Below are positions 1-6,592 of a stretch of 11,588 nt of DNA, piece after piece (within the stretch, counting starts at the first letter, position 1; each line of letters starts with the position of its first letter). The notes under the pieces were generated by a model. The model was not told where the DNA came from, searched no databases, and worked only from the letters and a program-made list of their open reading frames with translations. The stretch lies in NCBI GenBank assembly GCA_044375275.1, contig JBILMZ010000107.1:1-11588 (forward strand), read 5' to 3'. The stretch comes from SZUA-430 sp044375275. Lineage in GTDB: Bacteria; Pseudomonadota; Alphaproteobacteria; Micropepsales; Micropepsaceae. The position numbers were made by a program, and so were the translations under genes.

Positions 1-1
1 A

Positions 2-1153
2 TTGGAAGACATTTATGGCTCCGGCTATGGCTCTGACTTCGAAGACCTGTTCGCGCATCTCTTCTCGCTGCCAGCCGGTTCCGAGCACGACGTCGAGCAC
101 ATCTACGACGAACTGGGCGGCGCCGAACACGCCGACGTCCAGGAAGTGGGACTTCGCCTGAACCACGGGTTCGACGGCGTGGTGGGCAGTCGTCTGAAGG
201 AACTGCGCGCCACGCAGGCCGCAGAACATCACGCGAGCCTTCGCCTGAACCGTTACGTGGAAGCCGACGCGATCGTGGCCTCCGACGCGCATCCGGCAGG
301 CCACGGCCTGCGGGGCTCGACCAAGATGGGCCTGTGGCTCCAGGGCTACGGCGACTGGACGGAAGTCGACGGCGACGAGGAAGCCGTGGGCTACGAGCAG
401 GATACGCAGGGCATCGCCGGCGGCTTCGATGTCGCCGTCACGCCGGCATTGCGCACGGGCGCCGCTGTCGGCTGGTCGACTGCCGACGCCGAGTTCGTCA
501 CGCCCGGCGATGAAACGGAAATCGATGCCTTCCACGCTGCGGTCTATGCAGCCTTCGAGACCGGCCAGTTCTACGCCGACGCGATCGTAGGCTTCGCCCT
601 GCAGGACGTCTCCACGTCGCGCAGTGTCGAGCTGGGCTTCGACACCTTTGCGGCGTCGGCCAACTACGATGCGACAGGCTTTGACATCCATGGCGAAGCC
701 GGCTGGATGGTACACGCGGGCATGGTCACCTTTGAGCCGTTCGCGGCCCTGGCCTACGCGCACCTCTCCTCGGATGACTTCCAGGAAACCGGCGCAGACG
801 CGTTCAACCTCTTTGTCGACAGCCAGACCGCCGAGACCCTGTCATCGAGCCTCGGTGCGCGCATCAATGCCGCCTGGACAGATGGCGGCGTTCGCTACCT
901 GCCAAGCCTTGAGGTCGCATGGCGCCACGAGTTCCTCGACGATCGCCAGAGCATCGTCGCGGCCTTCGAGGAAGACCCGTCAACGCGCTTCCGGATTGTC
1001 TCGTCTGCGGCAGCGCGCGACAGCGCTGTCGTCAAGGCAAGGTTCGGCGCCGAACTCAGCCAGGGCATTGCCCTCTTCATGGACTACAACGGCCTCTACA
1101 ACACGGCTTCGACAAGCCATGGCGCAGCCGCAGGCGTCCGCGCTTCCTGGTAG
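2..1153 (+). CDS. Autotransporter C-terminal beta-barrel protein (5' partial)
   Basis: The reading frame is open from the window edge, so the true start and most of any passenger domain lie upstream; the TTG at position 2 is probably not the start. From about residue 105 of the visible part (around STKMGLWLQGYGDW) to the end there are about 280 residues of alternating aromatic/small and polar residues with repeated Gly/Asp turns. The segment GYEQDTQGIAGGFDVAV and the following GAAVGWS strand match the usual start of the PF03797 autotransporter barrel. The protein ends GVRASW; a terminal aromatic residue is the usual outer-membrane insertion signal recognised by the BAM complex. No Cys is seen. 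By family, the barrel sits in the outer membrane and exports or anchors an N-terminal passenger, whose role cannot be told here. The gene ends just before a strong hairpin terminator. Confidence 0.85.
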   Translation: MEDIYGSGYGSDFEDLFAHLFSLPAGSEHDVEHIYDELGGAEHADVQEVGLRLNHGFDGVVGSRLKELRATQAAEHHASLRLNRYVEADAIVASDAHPAGHGLRGSTKMGLWLQGYGDWTEVDGDEEAVGYEQDTQGIAGGFDVAVTPALRTGAAVGWSTADAEFVTPGDETEIDAFHAAVYAAFETGQFYADAIVGFALQDVSTSRSVELGFDTFAASANYDATGFDIHGEAGWMVHAGMVTFEPFAALAYAHLSSDDFQETGADAFNLFVDSQTAETLSSSLGARINAAWTDGGVRYLPSLEVAWRHEFLDDRQSIVAAFEEDPSTRFRIVSSAAARDSAVVKARFGAELSQGIALFMDYNGLYNTASTSHGAAAGVRASW

Positions 1154-1176
1154 GCGGTACGCAGTTTCGCAAATGC

Positions 1177-1201
1177 AAAGGGCGCCCGTGGGCGCCCTTT
1201 T
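1177..1201. terminator. Bidirectional rho-independent terminator
   Basis: A perfect 11-bp inverted repeat (AAAGGGCGCCC, 2-nt loop GT, GGGCGCCCTTT) is followed by T-rich sequence on the plus strand, and the A-run on the left gives a T-run on the minus strand. It starts 23 bp after the autotransporter stop and lies just beyond the stop of the convergent gene ending at 1223, so it probably ends transcription from both sides. Confidence 0.88.
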
Positions 1202-1222
1202 CGTTGAGGCCGCTCGCGCGTC

Positions 1223-1705
1223 CTAATTGGCGGCCGGAGCAGGCGTCGCGGTTGTTGCTGCCGGCTTTGTGGTCTTGGCTGCAGGCTTGGCGGTCTTGGG
1301 CTTGATGCCGTTGGCGACATTGTATTCGTCGACAAGCTTGTTGAAGTCGATCGCCAGCACGTCACGCTCATCAAGGGCCCGGTTGATGACACTGATGATG
1401 AAGTCCGAGTCCTTCTCGGTCATTTTGCCTTCCAGCGATTTGCCAAGCGAAATGAGGCATTTCTCGTAATTGGCAACTTCCAGGAGATAGGTGTCCACCG
1501 CAGCCCTGGCATCTTTCATGTCATCGATCGTTGCCGTCTTGGCATCCATCGCCACGGTTGGCGCATAGGGAAAGCCCGCGCAGGTCTTCAGGATCTCGTC
1601 CTTGATCTTGATCGTTTTGGCGCCCGTCGACGAACTGGAACCAGCGGCCATTGCCGAAAAGGCAGCCAGCGGAAACAGCAACACCACCAGAAATGAAATT
1701 CTCAT
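1223..1705 (-). CDS. Exported small protein of unknown function with Lys/Ala/Pro tail
   Basis: A 160-residue protein. The ATG at 1705 is chosen because GAGGG lies 4 nt upstream and the protein then begins with a typical signal peptide (MRIS, a hydrophobic core around residues 5-16, and a likely signal peptidase I site after AMA near residue 20); a longer in-frame start at 1795 would bury this. The mature part is mostly helical in appearance, with two Cys (LKTC and YEKC) that could form a disulfide in the periplasm. The last about 27 residues are low-complexity Lys/Ala/Thr/Pro (KPAAKTTKPAATTATPAPAA), perhaps a flexible tail touching cell wall or acidic polymers. I do not recognise a family. 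It is transcribed alone, with 167 bp between it and the upstream methyltransferase gene, and is convergent with the autotransporter. Confidence 0.75.
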   Translation of the reverse strand: MRISFLVVLLFPLAAFSAMAAGSSSSTGAKTIKIKDEILKTCAGFPYAPTVAMDAKTATIDDMKDARAAVDTYLLEVANYEKCLISLGKSLEGKMTEKDSDFIISVINRALDERDVLAIDFNKLVDEYNVANGIKPKTAKPAAKTTKPAATTATPAPAAN

Positions 1706-1834
1706 AGAACCCTCGCGAAAAAGCCTGAAACCGCGCCCCATTCCCCAAGCCGGACAGCCGCGACACCTTCTCTGCAGGTCACAGGCCGACACCACAAAGT
1801 GAATAACTCAATCGCCGTCTCGAATCTACCCTTT

Positions 1835-1862
1835 ACGGGCGAGTTTGGTTTCCAGCGCCCGT
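1835..1862. terminator. Possible hairpin terminator downstream of the methyltransferase
   Basis: A 7-bp inverted repeat (ACGGGCG/CGCCCGT) with a 14-nt loop lies 11 bp after the stop codon of the minus-strand methyltransferase gene. The T-run (TTTT) follows on the plus strand, not in the direction of that gene, so its use as an intrinsic terminator for it is doubtful. It may instead be an mRNA 3'-end structure. Confidence 0.35.
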
Positions 1863-1872
1863 TTTGGGGGAA

Positions 1873-2982
1873 TCAGGCCACGCGAAAGGCGCCAGCCCAG
1901 CTGGTGACCGGCGTGCCCGCCTCAAACCGGCACACGCACTCCACCAGGCTCGAGACGTCAAAGCCGTGCCGTTCGGCGAGCCCGCGCAGATAGGCCTCGC
2001 TGTGCCGGTAACGCCGCTTGGGCCCTAGTTCGAAGTCCACGGCCTCCCCACGCTCGGTCGTGAAGAGCCAGAGCCCGTCCGGCGCGATGCGGCTGCGCAC
2101 GGTCGCAAACAGGGCCTCCAGGTCCCCAAGATAGACCAGCACGTCCGCGGCGAGGACAATCCCGAAGGGACCCTCGAACCCCGGCGGCAGGCGCTCGACG
2201 TCGCCTTCCGCCAGCCTGGTGTAGACATCGGTGGCGCGGGCCTTCTCCAGCATGCGCGGCGACAGGTCGACCCCGGACAGCGACCGCGCCAGGTCCTGGA
2301 ACGCAACGCCCGACAGCCCCGTGCCGCAGCCCAGGTCCAGCAGGTCGAAGCGTTCGCCCGGCGATGTCAGCATGCCGGCAAGCTGCCGCAGGATCGACGG
2401 CGCGGCATAGCCAAGCCGCCCCTGCATGCGCGTGTCATAGTCGGCCGCAAACTGGTTGAAGAGGTGCTTCACGTAACCCGCATCCGCGCGCGTGCCTGTC
2501 GCAATGCCGGCTGCCCGCTGTCGAATGTCTTCCGCCGTGTCGTCAGGCACGTCACCCAAAGCACAAGCCGCATCAAGCGCTTCCAGTGCCTTGTCGGCCT
2601 CGCCGGCCTCAAGCCACATCAGCGCCATGGCGAGGTGAGGCCGTTCATCTTGCGGTGCCAGCCGTGCGGCACGCTGCAGTTCGCCAATGGCCGCGGGCAG
2701 GGCGCCGCTGGCGGCGAGCGCCTCCCCATAGGCCAGCAGGAGTTCCGGCGTATGGGGCGAGAGATGCCCGGCCTCGCGAAGCACGTCGACCGCCTCCGAC
2801 GCCCGCCCGAGCGCGAGCAGCACCCGGCCATGGGCCAGGCGCGTCGTCGCGCTCGCGCGTCCCTGCGCGATGAGACGCTCACAGCGCAGCGCCGCTTCCT
2901 CTCCCCGGCCAGCCGCGACCATCTCCTGGGTCTCGGCGACCGGATCAATGAAGCGCTCGTCGTCGGAAGAGGAGCCCGGCAT
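1873..2982 (-). CDS. TPR-containing class I SAM-dependent methyltransferase (COG4976 type)
   Basis: A 369-residue protein. Residues about 15-165 form helical TPR-like repeats (for example ALPAAIGELQRAARLAPQDE and ADKALEALDAACAL). A linker, LFNQFAADYDTRM (about 174-186), is typical of this family and precedes a Rossmann-fold methyltransferase domain. SAM-binding motif I is LLDLGCGTGLSG (214-225), the acidic end of strand 2 is GVDLSPRML (237-245), and the motif II/III region is AEGDVERL and VLAADVLVYLGDL. The architecture matches the family described as predicted methyltransferase containing TPR repeats. The substrate (protein or small molecule) is unknown, and the protein should be cytoplasmic. 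The ATG at 2982 overlaps the stop of the upstream hydratase gene (TGATG), which points to translational coupling; an upstream GTG at 3000 is possible but less likely. Confidence 0.8.
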   Translation of the reverse strand: MPGSSSDDERFIDPVAETQEMVAAGRGEEAALRCERLIAQGRASATTRLAHGRVLLALGRASEAVDVLREAGHLSPHTPELLLAYGEALAASGALPAAIGELQRAARLAPQDERPHLAMALMWLEAGEADKALEALDAACALGDVPDDTAEDIRQRAAGIATGTRADAGYVKHLFNQFAADYDTRMQGRLGYAAPSILRQLAGMLTSPGERFDLLDLGCGTGLSGVAFQDLARSLSGVDLSPRMLEKARATDVYTRLAEGDVERLPPGFEGPFGIVLAADVLVYLGDLEALFATVRSRIAPDGLWLFTTERGEAVDFELGPKRRYRHSEAYLRGLAERHGFDVSSLVECVCRFEAGTPVTSWAGAFRVA

Positions 2983-3836
2983 CAGCTCTTCAGCGTGCAC
3001 TTGCCATTGTTGAGCACCACGACATCACGCTCCTTGACCTTCGAGCGGAAGGACACGACTGACCCGTCCTTCCACATCTCCGTGACGATGGTCTCACCCG
3101 GGAAGACCGGCGCCGAGAAGCGCACGTCAAACCCCGTGATCAGCGTGTGGTCGTAGTCGCACATCGTCTGCAGAACCGCGCGGCAGGCCGTTCCATAGCT
3201 GCAAAGCCCATGCAGGATCGGCCGCGGGAACCCCGCCATCTTGGCAATGTTCGGATCCGAGTGCAGCGGGTTGCGATCGCCCGACAGCCGGTAGAGCAGG
3301 GCCTGGTCCGCGCGCGTATCGGTCTCGCACACGGCATCGGGCTTGCGCTCGGGCAGGACATGGGGCTCGGGGCCACCGGTCGAGGGTCCGCCAAAGCCGC
3401 CATCCCCGCGCGCGAAGATCGTTCCGCCCGTCGTGCAGAGGAGCTCGTTCGTACCCTTCAGCCGGATCACCTTCTCCGTATAGATCAGCGCGCCCTTGCC
3501 GGGTCCCTTGTCTACCGCGGCGGTCACCCGTTCATCCGAAATGATCGTGGCCGAGGACGGCAGCGGCTTGTGCATGGTCAGGCGCTGCTCCCCATGCACG
3601 ACCATCAGGTAGTTGATCCCGGCCTCGCCGATGGTGCGCTGCCCCCAGGCGATGACGCTGGCCATGGTGGGAATGGTCTTCAGCCCGTTCTCGTAAACGT
3701 AAGGCAGTTCCGCCGTATTCATGGGGTCCCGGCCCATTCCCACGCCCAGCGCATAGAGCATCGTTTCCCGGTCGGTATAGGTGAATTCGTCCCCGGTCGC
3801 TTTCAGGGACATGAGGCTTTCATAAGTCACGGCCAT
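2982..3836 (-). CDS. MaoC-type (R)-specific 2-enoyl-CoA hydratase (hydratase 2 family)
   Basis: A 284-residue double hot-dog protein, the size of the hydratase-2 unit of eukaryotic multifunctional enzyme 2. The C-terminal half carries the hydratase-2 motif YRLSGDRNPLHSDP (182-195), with catalytic Asp187 and His192 and the following GFPRPILHGLCSYG substrate/CoA segment. The N-terminal half has YALGVGMG and VYENGLKTIPT, typical of the substrate-binding N-terminal fold. By family it hydrates trans-2-enoyl-CoA to (R)-3-hydroxyacyl-CoA in the cytoplasm, as used in beta-oxidation side routes, steroid/long or branched acyl degradation or PHA supply. Which substrate applies here cannot be told. The start at 3836 has a good Shine-Dalgarno; longer in-frame starts add sequence that does not look like the family. 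It is divergent from a TetR regulator gene and coupled to the methyltransferase gene downstream. Confidence 0.88.
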   Translation of the reverse strand: MAVTYESLMSLKATGDEFTYTDRETMLYALGVGMGRDPMNTAELPYVYENGLKTIPTMASVIAWGQRTIGEAGINYLMVVHGEQRLTMHKPLPSSATIISDERVTAAVDKGPGKGALIYTEKVIRLKGTNELLCTTGGTIFARGDGGFGGPSTGGPEPHVLPERKPDAVCETDTRADQALLYRLSGDRNPLHSDPNIAKMAGFPRPILHGLCSYGTACRAVLQTMCDYDHTLITGFDVRFSAPVFPGETIVTEMWKDGSVVSFRSKVKERDVVVLNNGKCTLKS

Positions 3837-3846
3837 CGTTTGAACG

Positions 3847-3853
3847 TCTCCTT
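3847..3853 (-). promoter_or_regulatory. Ribosome binding site of the enoyl-CoA hydratase gene
   Basis: AAGGAGA on the minus strand, 10 nt before the ATG at 3836. It decides the start against the in-frame codon at 3911. Confidence 0.7.
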
Positions 3854-3934
3854 GAATTCTGGTGTCACAATATTCCGAACGACAGAAAATTTCTTTTCCA
3901 GTGCCGGACACGAAATTCCTCTGGCGCCTTCTTT

Positions 3935-3955
3935 GGACTCATTATAATGTAGTCC
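3935..3955 (+). promoter_or_regulatory. Likely -10 region with overlapping palindromic operator for the TetR gene
   Basis: TATAAT at 3943-3948 is a perfect -10 hexamer, but no convincing -35 box is seen. It lies in the palindrome ATTATAAT (3941-3948), flanked by the inverted arms GGACT (3935-3939) and AGTCC (3951-3955). The ATG of the regulator follows 5 bp later, so the transcript would be leaderless or have a very short leader. A symmetric site over a -10 box fits autorepression by the TetR protein, and being between divergent genes it could also affect the hydratase promoter. This is inferred from position and symmetry only. Confidence 0.5.
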
Positions 3956-3960
3956 TTGGT

Positions 3961-4650
3961 ATGGTTAGCGTTGACCTCATAGTCTCCACAGATTCCGCGC
4001 CGTCCGGTACGAACAATCGTATCCTCGACGTAGCCGAGTCGTTGTTCGCAATCCACGGCATTCAAGGCACGTCCATTCGCAACATCACCGAGGTCGCGGG
4101 TGTCAATGTAGCGGCCGTAAACTACCACTTTGGCACGAAAGATAAACTCGTCTACGAAGTCGTGCGCCGCCGCTTCCAGAGCCTTGAACAGGAGCGCTCG
4201 GACGCGTTGGACGCAATCGAGGAAAGGTGCCGCCTCGAGAACCGTGTGCCCCAACCGGCAGAACTGGCAGCGGTGCTCATCTCGCCGACCTTCCGCCGCA
4301 TCAAGTCGCGCGACCAGGGCTGGATCAACTTCATCCGCTTCCTCGCGCGCCTGACCTGGGAACCGGGAGCTGAAAAGTTCACGCCACCGCCGTCCTCACT
4401 GGGCATATTTGACCGTTTTGATGACCTGCTGAAGAAGGCTGTGCCGGAATTGTCAGACGACCCGGCGCGCCGATGCTGGCGCCTCGCGTTCATGCGATCG
4501 GCCTCCCAGCAGACCATGCTGACGATCGCGATGCTGCGCGCAGGCCAGGTCCCCAACGCGATCGCCTTCGCGAGTGCGCTCAACATCTGGGATGACGACC
4601 AGATCGAGCAGGACCTCATCAGGTTCGTGGCTGCGGGCCTCGTGGCCTGA
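3961..4650 (+). CDS. TetR/AcrR family transcriptional regulator
   Basis: A 229-residue protein. The N-terminal DNA-binding domain spans about residues 18-66: ILDVAESLFAIHGIQGTS, then the helix-turn-helix ITEVAGVNVAAVNYHFGTKDKLVYEVV, with the NYHFGTKDKL signature of the family. The remaining about 150 residues should form the ligand-binding and dimerisation domain; they are not distinctive enough to name the ligand. The HTH resembles that of fatty-acid-responsive TetR proteins such as PsrA, and with a divergent enoyl-CoA hydratase gene an acyl-CoA or fatty acid ligand is a reasonable guess. The ATG at 3961 starts the domain at the usual distance; the in-frame start at 3862 would add about 33 non-family residues. 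No clear Shine-Dalgarno precedes it, which agrees with a leaderless transcript. Confidence 0.87.
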   Translation: MVSVDLIVSTDSAPSGTNNRILDVAESLFAIHGIQGTSIRNITEVAGVNVAAVNYHFGTKDKLVYEVVRRRFQSLEQERSDALDAIEERCRLENRVPQPAELAAVLISPTFRRIKSRDQGWINFIRFLARLTWEPGAEKFTPPPSSLGIFDRFDDLLKKAVPELSDDPARRCWRLAFMRSASQQTMLTIAMLRAGQVPNAIAFASALNIWDDDQIEQDLIRFVAAGLVA

Positions 4651-4685
4651 ACAGGCCTCCGGCCTCGTGGCCAGAGCAGGTCTAC
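4636..4685. repeat. Imperfect 25-bp tandem duplication over two convergent gene ends
   Basis: Copies 4636-4660 and 4661-4685 share GGCCTCGTGGCC exactly and match at 21 of 25 positions overall. Copy 1 holds the TGA of the TetR gene and copy 2 the stop codon of the convergent hydrolase gene. Within it AGGCC/GGCCT forms a small hairpin, but no T-run follows, so it is not a clear terminator. Confidence 0.6.
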
Positions 4686-5581
4686 GACAGGACCTGTCCT
4701 TCCAATGGAACCGGCTCTCCCTTGAGCCACGCCTCCAGCATGCGGTTCACCCGCTCGGGCGCTTCCTGCTGCACCCAGTGCGAAACCCCCGGGAGATAGC
4801 GGATCGTGAAATCCGCCACGAACTTCTCGGTCCCGTAGGTCGTTTCTTTGCCGAGTGCCGTATCCTCTTCGCCCCAGATCATGAGGGTAGGGACGTCGAC
4901 GGTGGCCGGATCGGGCACCATGGCCTTCGATCCCGCGCGCAGGGCGGCACGGTAGTAATTGATCATCGCACGCATCGCGCCGGGCTCCAGCGCATTGCGC
5001 CTGTACTCCTGCACGACAGGCGCAGGAAAGCGGCTCTTGTCGAGGGCCATGTCGGTGAAGGCCCGGCCCACCGCCTCCGCACCTCGCGCGGTGAAGAGAC
5101 GTTCGGGCAGCCACGGGATCTGGAAGAAGAAAACGTACCAGCTCTTTTTCAGTTGGGCCCAGGTCCGCATCGCCTCCGCGAAGCAGACCGGATGCGGCAC
5201 GTTCATGATCACCAGGCGCGACAGCGGTCGCACCTTCCGGATGGCAAATTGCCAGGCGATGATCGCACCCCAGTCATGGGCGATGAGCAGCGTCTCCTTC
5301 GCACCGGCCGCATCAATGAGGCCTGCGACGTCCGCCACAAGCTTGTCGATGTGGTAGTCGCTCACCGCACCGGGCCGGTCGCTCTTGCCATAGCCGCGCA
5401 GGTTCGGCGCCCACACCCGGTAGCCCATCTCCGCGAGCAGCGGCATCTGGAACCGCCACGAATGCTTCGACTCCGGGAACCCGTGCAGCAACAGGGCAAA
5501 CTTCTCGCCGGTACCGCACTGATCGACCTCGAGGCTGATCCCATTGGTCTGGACAAAGGCGGTGGTCACGGCGTTGGTCAT
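4682..5581 (-). CDS. Alpha/beta hydrolase, epoxide hydrolase-like
   Basis: A 299-residue protein of the alpha/beta hydrolase fold. The oxyanion-hole motif HGFPES is at 33-38. The nucleophile elbow AHDWGA has Asp103 in the nucleophile position, as in epoxide hydrolases and haloalkane dehalogenases. The likely acid is Asp240 (WGEED) and the base His268 (GVSHWVQQ). Cap-domain tyrosines are present (Tyr149 in SWYVFF, Tyr209/210 in INYYRA), which favours an epoxide hydrolase over a dehalogenase. By family it would open epoxides to diols in two steps through an Asp-ester; a fluoroacetate-type dehalogenase is the main alternative. No signal peptide, so cytoplasmic. The start at 5581 lies 5 bp after the stop of the phosphatase-like gene, with GGGA upstream, so the two are probably co-transcribed. 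It converges with the TetR gene. Confidence 0.83.
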   Translation of the reverse strand: MTNAVTTAFVQTNGISLEVDQCGTGEKFALLLHGFPESKHSWRFQMPLLAEMGYRVWAPNLRGYGKSDRPGAVSDYHIDKLVADVAGLIDAAGAKETLLIAHDWGAIIAWQFAIRKVRPLSRLVIMNVPHPVCFAEAMRTWAQLKKSWYVFFFQIPWLPERLFTARGAEAVGRAFTDMALDKSRFPAPVVQEYRRNALEPGAMRAMINYYRAALRAGSKAMVPDPATVDVPTLMIWGEEDTALGKETTYGTEKFVADFTIRYLPGVSHWVQQEAPERVNRMLEAWLKGEPVPLEGQVLS

Positions 5582-5586
5582 GGTTG

Positions 5587-6264
5587 CTATTCCCGTCTGA
5601 GGATCTTGTCGACCAGCAGGTTGGCCCACCAGCGCGACCTGGACTTGAAGTCCTCGCGCAGCTTCAACGGTTCGTAGCCGCTCTCCGCCCATTCGATCAG
5701 GGACTTGGGAGCGCCTTTCGTCTCGGCGAGATAGCGCTCGAAGAAATAGTCCAGCACGCCCGTCTTGCCCTGTTTGACATGGCCATACCGAAGGCTGAGC
5801 ATGCGCAGGGCCTGCTCAATGGGCTCGCCCTTGCGATAGTGCAGGTAGAGCACGCTCGCGATCCCGGCCCGGTCTGCCCCCGACTTGCAATGGAGCAGCG
5901 CCGGATAGGTGATCGACTTGAAGAGTGCCTCTGCCTCCCGCAGCTTTGCAGCGCTCGGCGGTTCCCGTGACGTCATTTTGAAGTCGACATGCGCGATGCC
6001 CAGCTTCTCGCAGGCATCTTTCTCGAGCTGGTGGAAGCTCGTGCCCACGCCGCCGCGCAGGTTGATGATGGTCTTGATGCCGCGCCGCTGCCAGCCCCTG
6101 ATCTGGTAGGGCCAGGGCTGGTTCGTCCGCACCATCTCGTCCGAGATCCAGTCCTCGTTCGTCCACCACAGGCGCAGGAACGCGTGGTCGCTCCAGGCCA
6201 TGTCGACATGTGCGGCAAGCCGTCCCGAAGGACTGGAAAGATCGAATTTTTGCGATTTGGCCAT
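5587..6264 (-). CDS. Tyrosine/dual-specificity protein phosphatase-like protein
   Basis: A 225-residue protein. The active-site loop HCKSGADRAG (125-134) fits the Cys-based phosphatase signature CX5R, with Cys126 and Arg132; the residue after Arg is Ala, where many dual-specificity enzymes have Ser or Thr. The upstream GIKTIINLRGG (62-72) is the usual second strand of this fold, and a possible acid loop lies around HVDFKMTSREPP (92-103), though no textbook WPD Asp is obvious. The N-terminal part is Trp-rich (LWWTNEDW, residues 32-39) and the C-terminal tail is basic (RSRWWANLLVDKILRRE). It may act on a phosphoprotein, phospholipid or small phosphate ester; the target is unknown. The ATG at 6264 is preferred to a TTG at 6303; neither has a strong Shine-Dalgarno. 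First gene of a unit with the hydrolase. Confidence 0.8.
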   Translation of the reverse strand: MAKSQKFDLSSPSGRLAAHVDMAWSDHAFLRLWWTNEDWISDEMVRTNQPWPYQIRGWQRRGIKTIINLRGGVGTSFHQLEKDACEKLGIAHVDFKMTSREPPSAAKLREAEALFKSITYPALLHCKSGADRAGIASVLYLHYRKGEPIEQALRMLSLRYGHVKQGKTGVLDYFFERYLAETKGAPKSLIEWAESGYEPLKLREDFKSRSRWWANLLVDKILRRE

Positions 6265-6353
6265 GGATTCGGGCTGAATAGCCGCTGCCCCGCCAAAACG
6301 CAAAGCATCCGACGAACATCTTGCAAAGAAAGGGATGCGGCCTTAGGTTCCGC

Positions 6354-6377
6354 GCCTTGCAAAAGGAGCCGCAAGGC
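6354..6377. other. Short hairpin between the phosphatase gene and tRNA-His
   Basis: GCCTTGC and GCAAGGC form a perfect 7-bp stem with a 10-nt loop. It lies in the 5' leader side of the phosphatase gene and 45 bp upstream of the tRNA on the other strand. No T-run, so its role is unclear. Confidence 0.3.
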
Positions 6378-6387
6378 CCCTCCCGCC

Positions 6388-6410
6388 GGTTAACGCAACC
6401 AGGTTAACGC
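6388..6410. repeat. Direct repeat GGTTAACGC upstream of tRNA-His
   Basis: The 9-mer occurs at 6388-6396 and 6402-6410, start-to-start 14 bp, and each copy contains the palindrome GTTAAC. It lies 12-35 bp upstream of the tRNA, where a promoter is expected. It may be a binding site, but the factor is unknown. Confidence 0.4.
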
Positions 6411-6422
6411 CCGGCAGACTGT

Positions 6423-6499
6423 GCAGTTGTAGCTCAGTTGGTTAGAGCGCCGGATTGTGGATCCGGAGGTCGGTGGTTCGAGCCCACCCAACTGTACCA
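6423..6499 (+). tRNA. tRNA-His (anticodon GTG)
   Basis: A full cloverleaf can be drawn. Acceptor GCAGTTG (6423-6429) pairs with CAACTGT (6489-6495) with a G1:U72 wobble. D stem GCTC/GAGC, anticodon stem CCGGA/TCCGG with loop TTGTGGA (anticodon GTG at 6457-6459), T stem GGTGG/CCACC with loop TTCGAGC, then discriminator A73 at 6496 and an encoded CCA at 6497-6499. The base before G1 is T, so the G-1 found in most tRNA-His is not encoded. Lack of G-1 together with A73 is known from a group of Alphaproteobacteria whose HisRS reads the tRNA differently. It carries histidine to CAC/CAT codons. Phage-derived sequence follows about 95 bp downstream. Confidence 0.97.
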
Positions 6500-6592
6500 C
6501 TAACCCCTGCAGTCTCCACTCACCCTGTACCCGGCCTCAATATGGCGCGGAACCCCGCGCAGCTGACTTGCCCCGGCGTTCGCCGCGTAACG

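Noticed and set aside
3147..5677. Long frames opposite the hydratase, regulator and hydrolase genes (3147-3947 +, 4152-5114 -, 4574-5677 +)
   Set aside because: They overlap genes with clear catalytic or HTH motifs, carry no recognisable domain, and have the skewed composition of frame shadows.
6390..6407. Possible CtrA binding site (two TTAA half sites)
   Set aside because: The half sites are separated by 10 bp, whereas the CtrA consensus is TTAA-N7-TTAA.
6455..6592. Upstream extension of the terminase frame through the tRNA
   Set aside because: It starts inside the tRNA anticodon loop and does not resemble terminase; the open frame there is chance.
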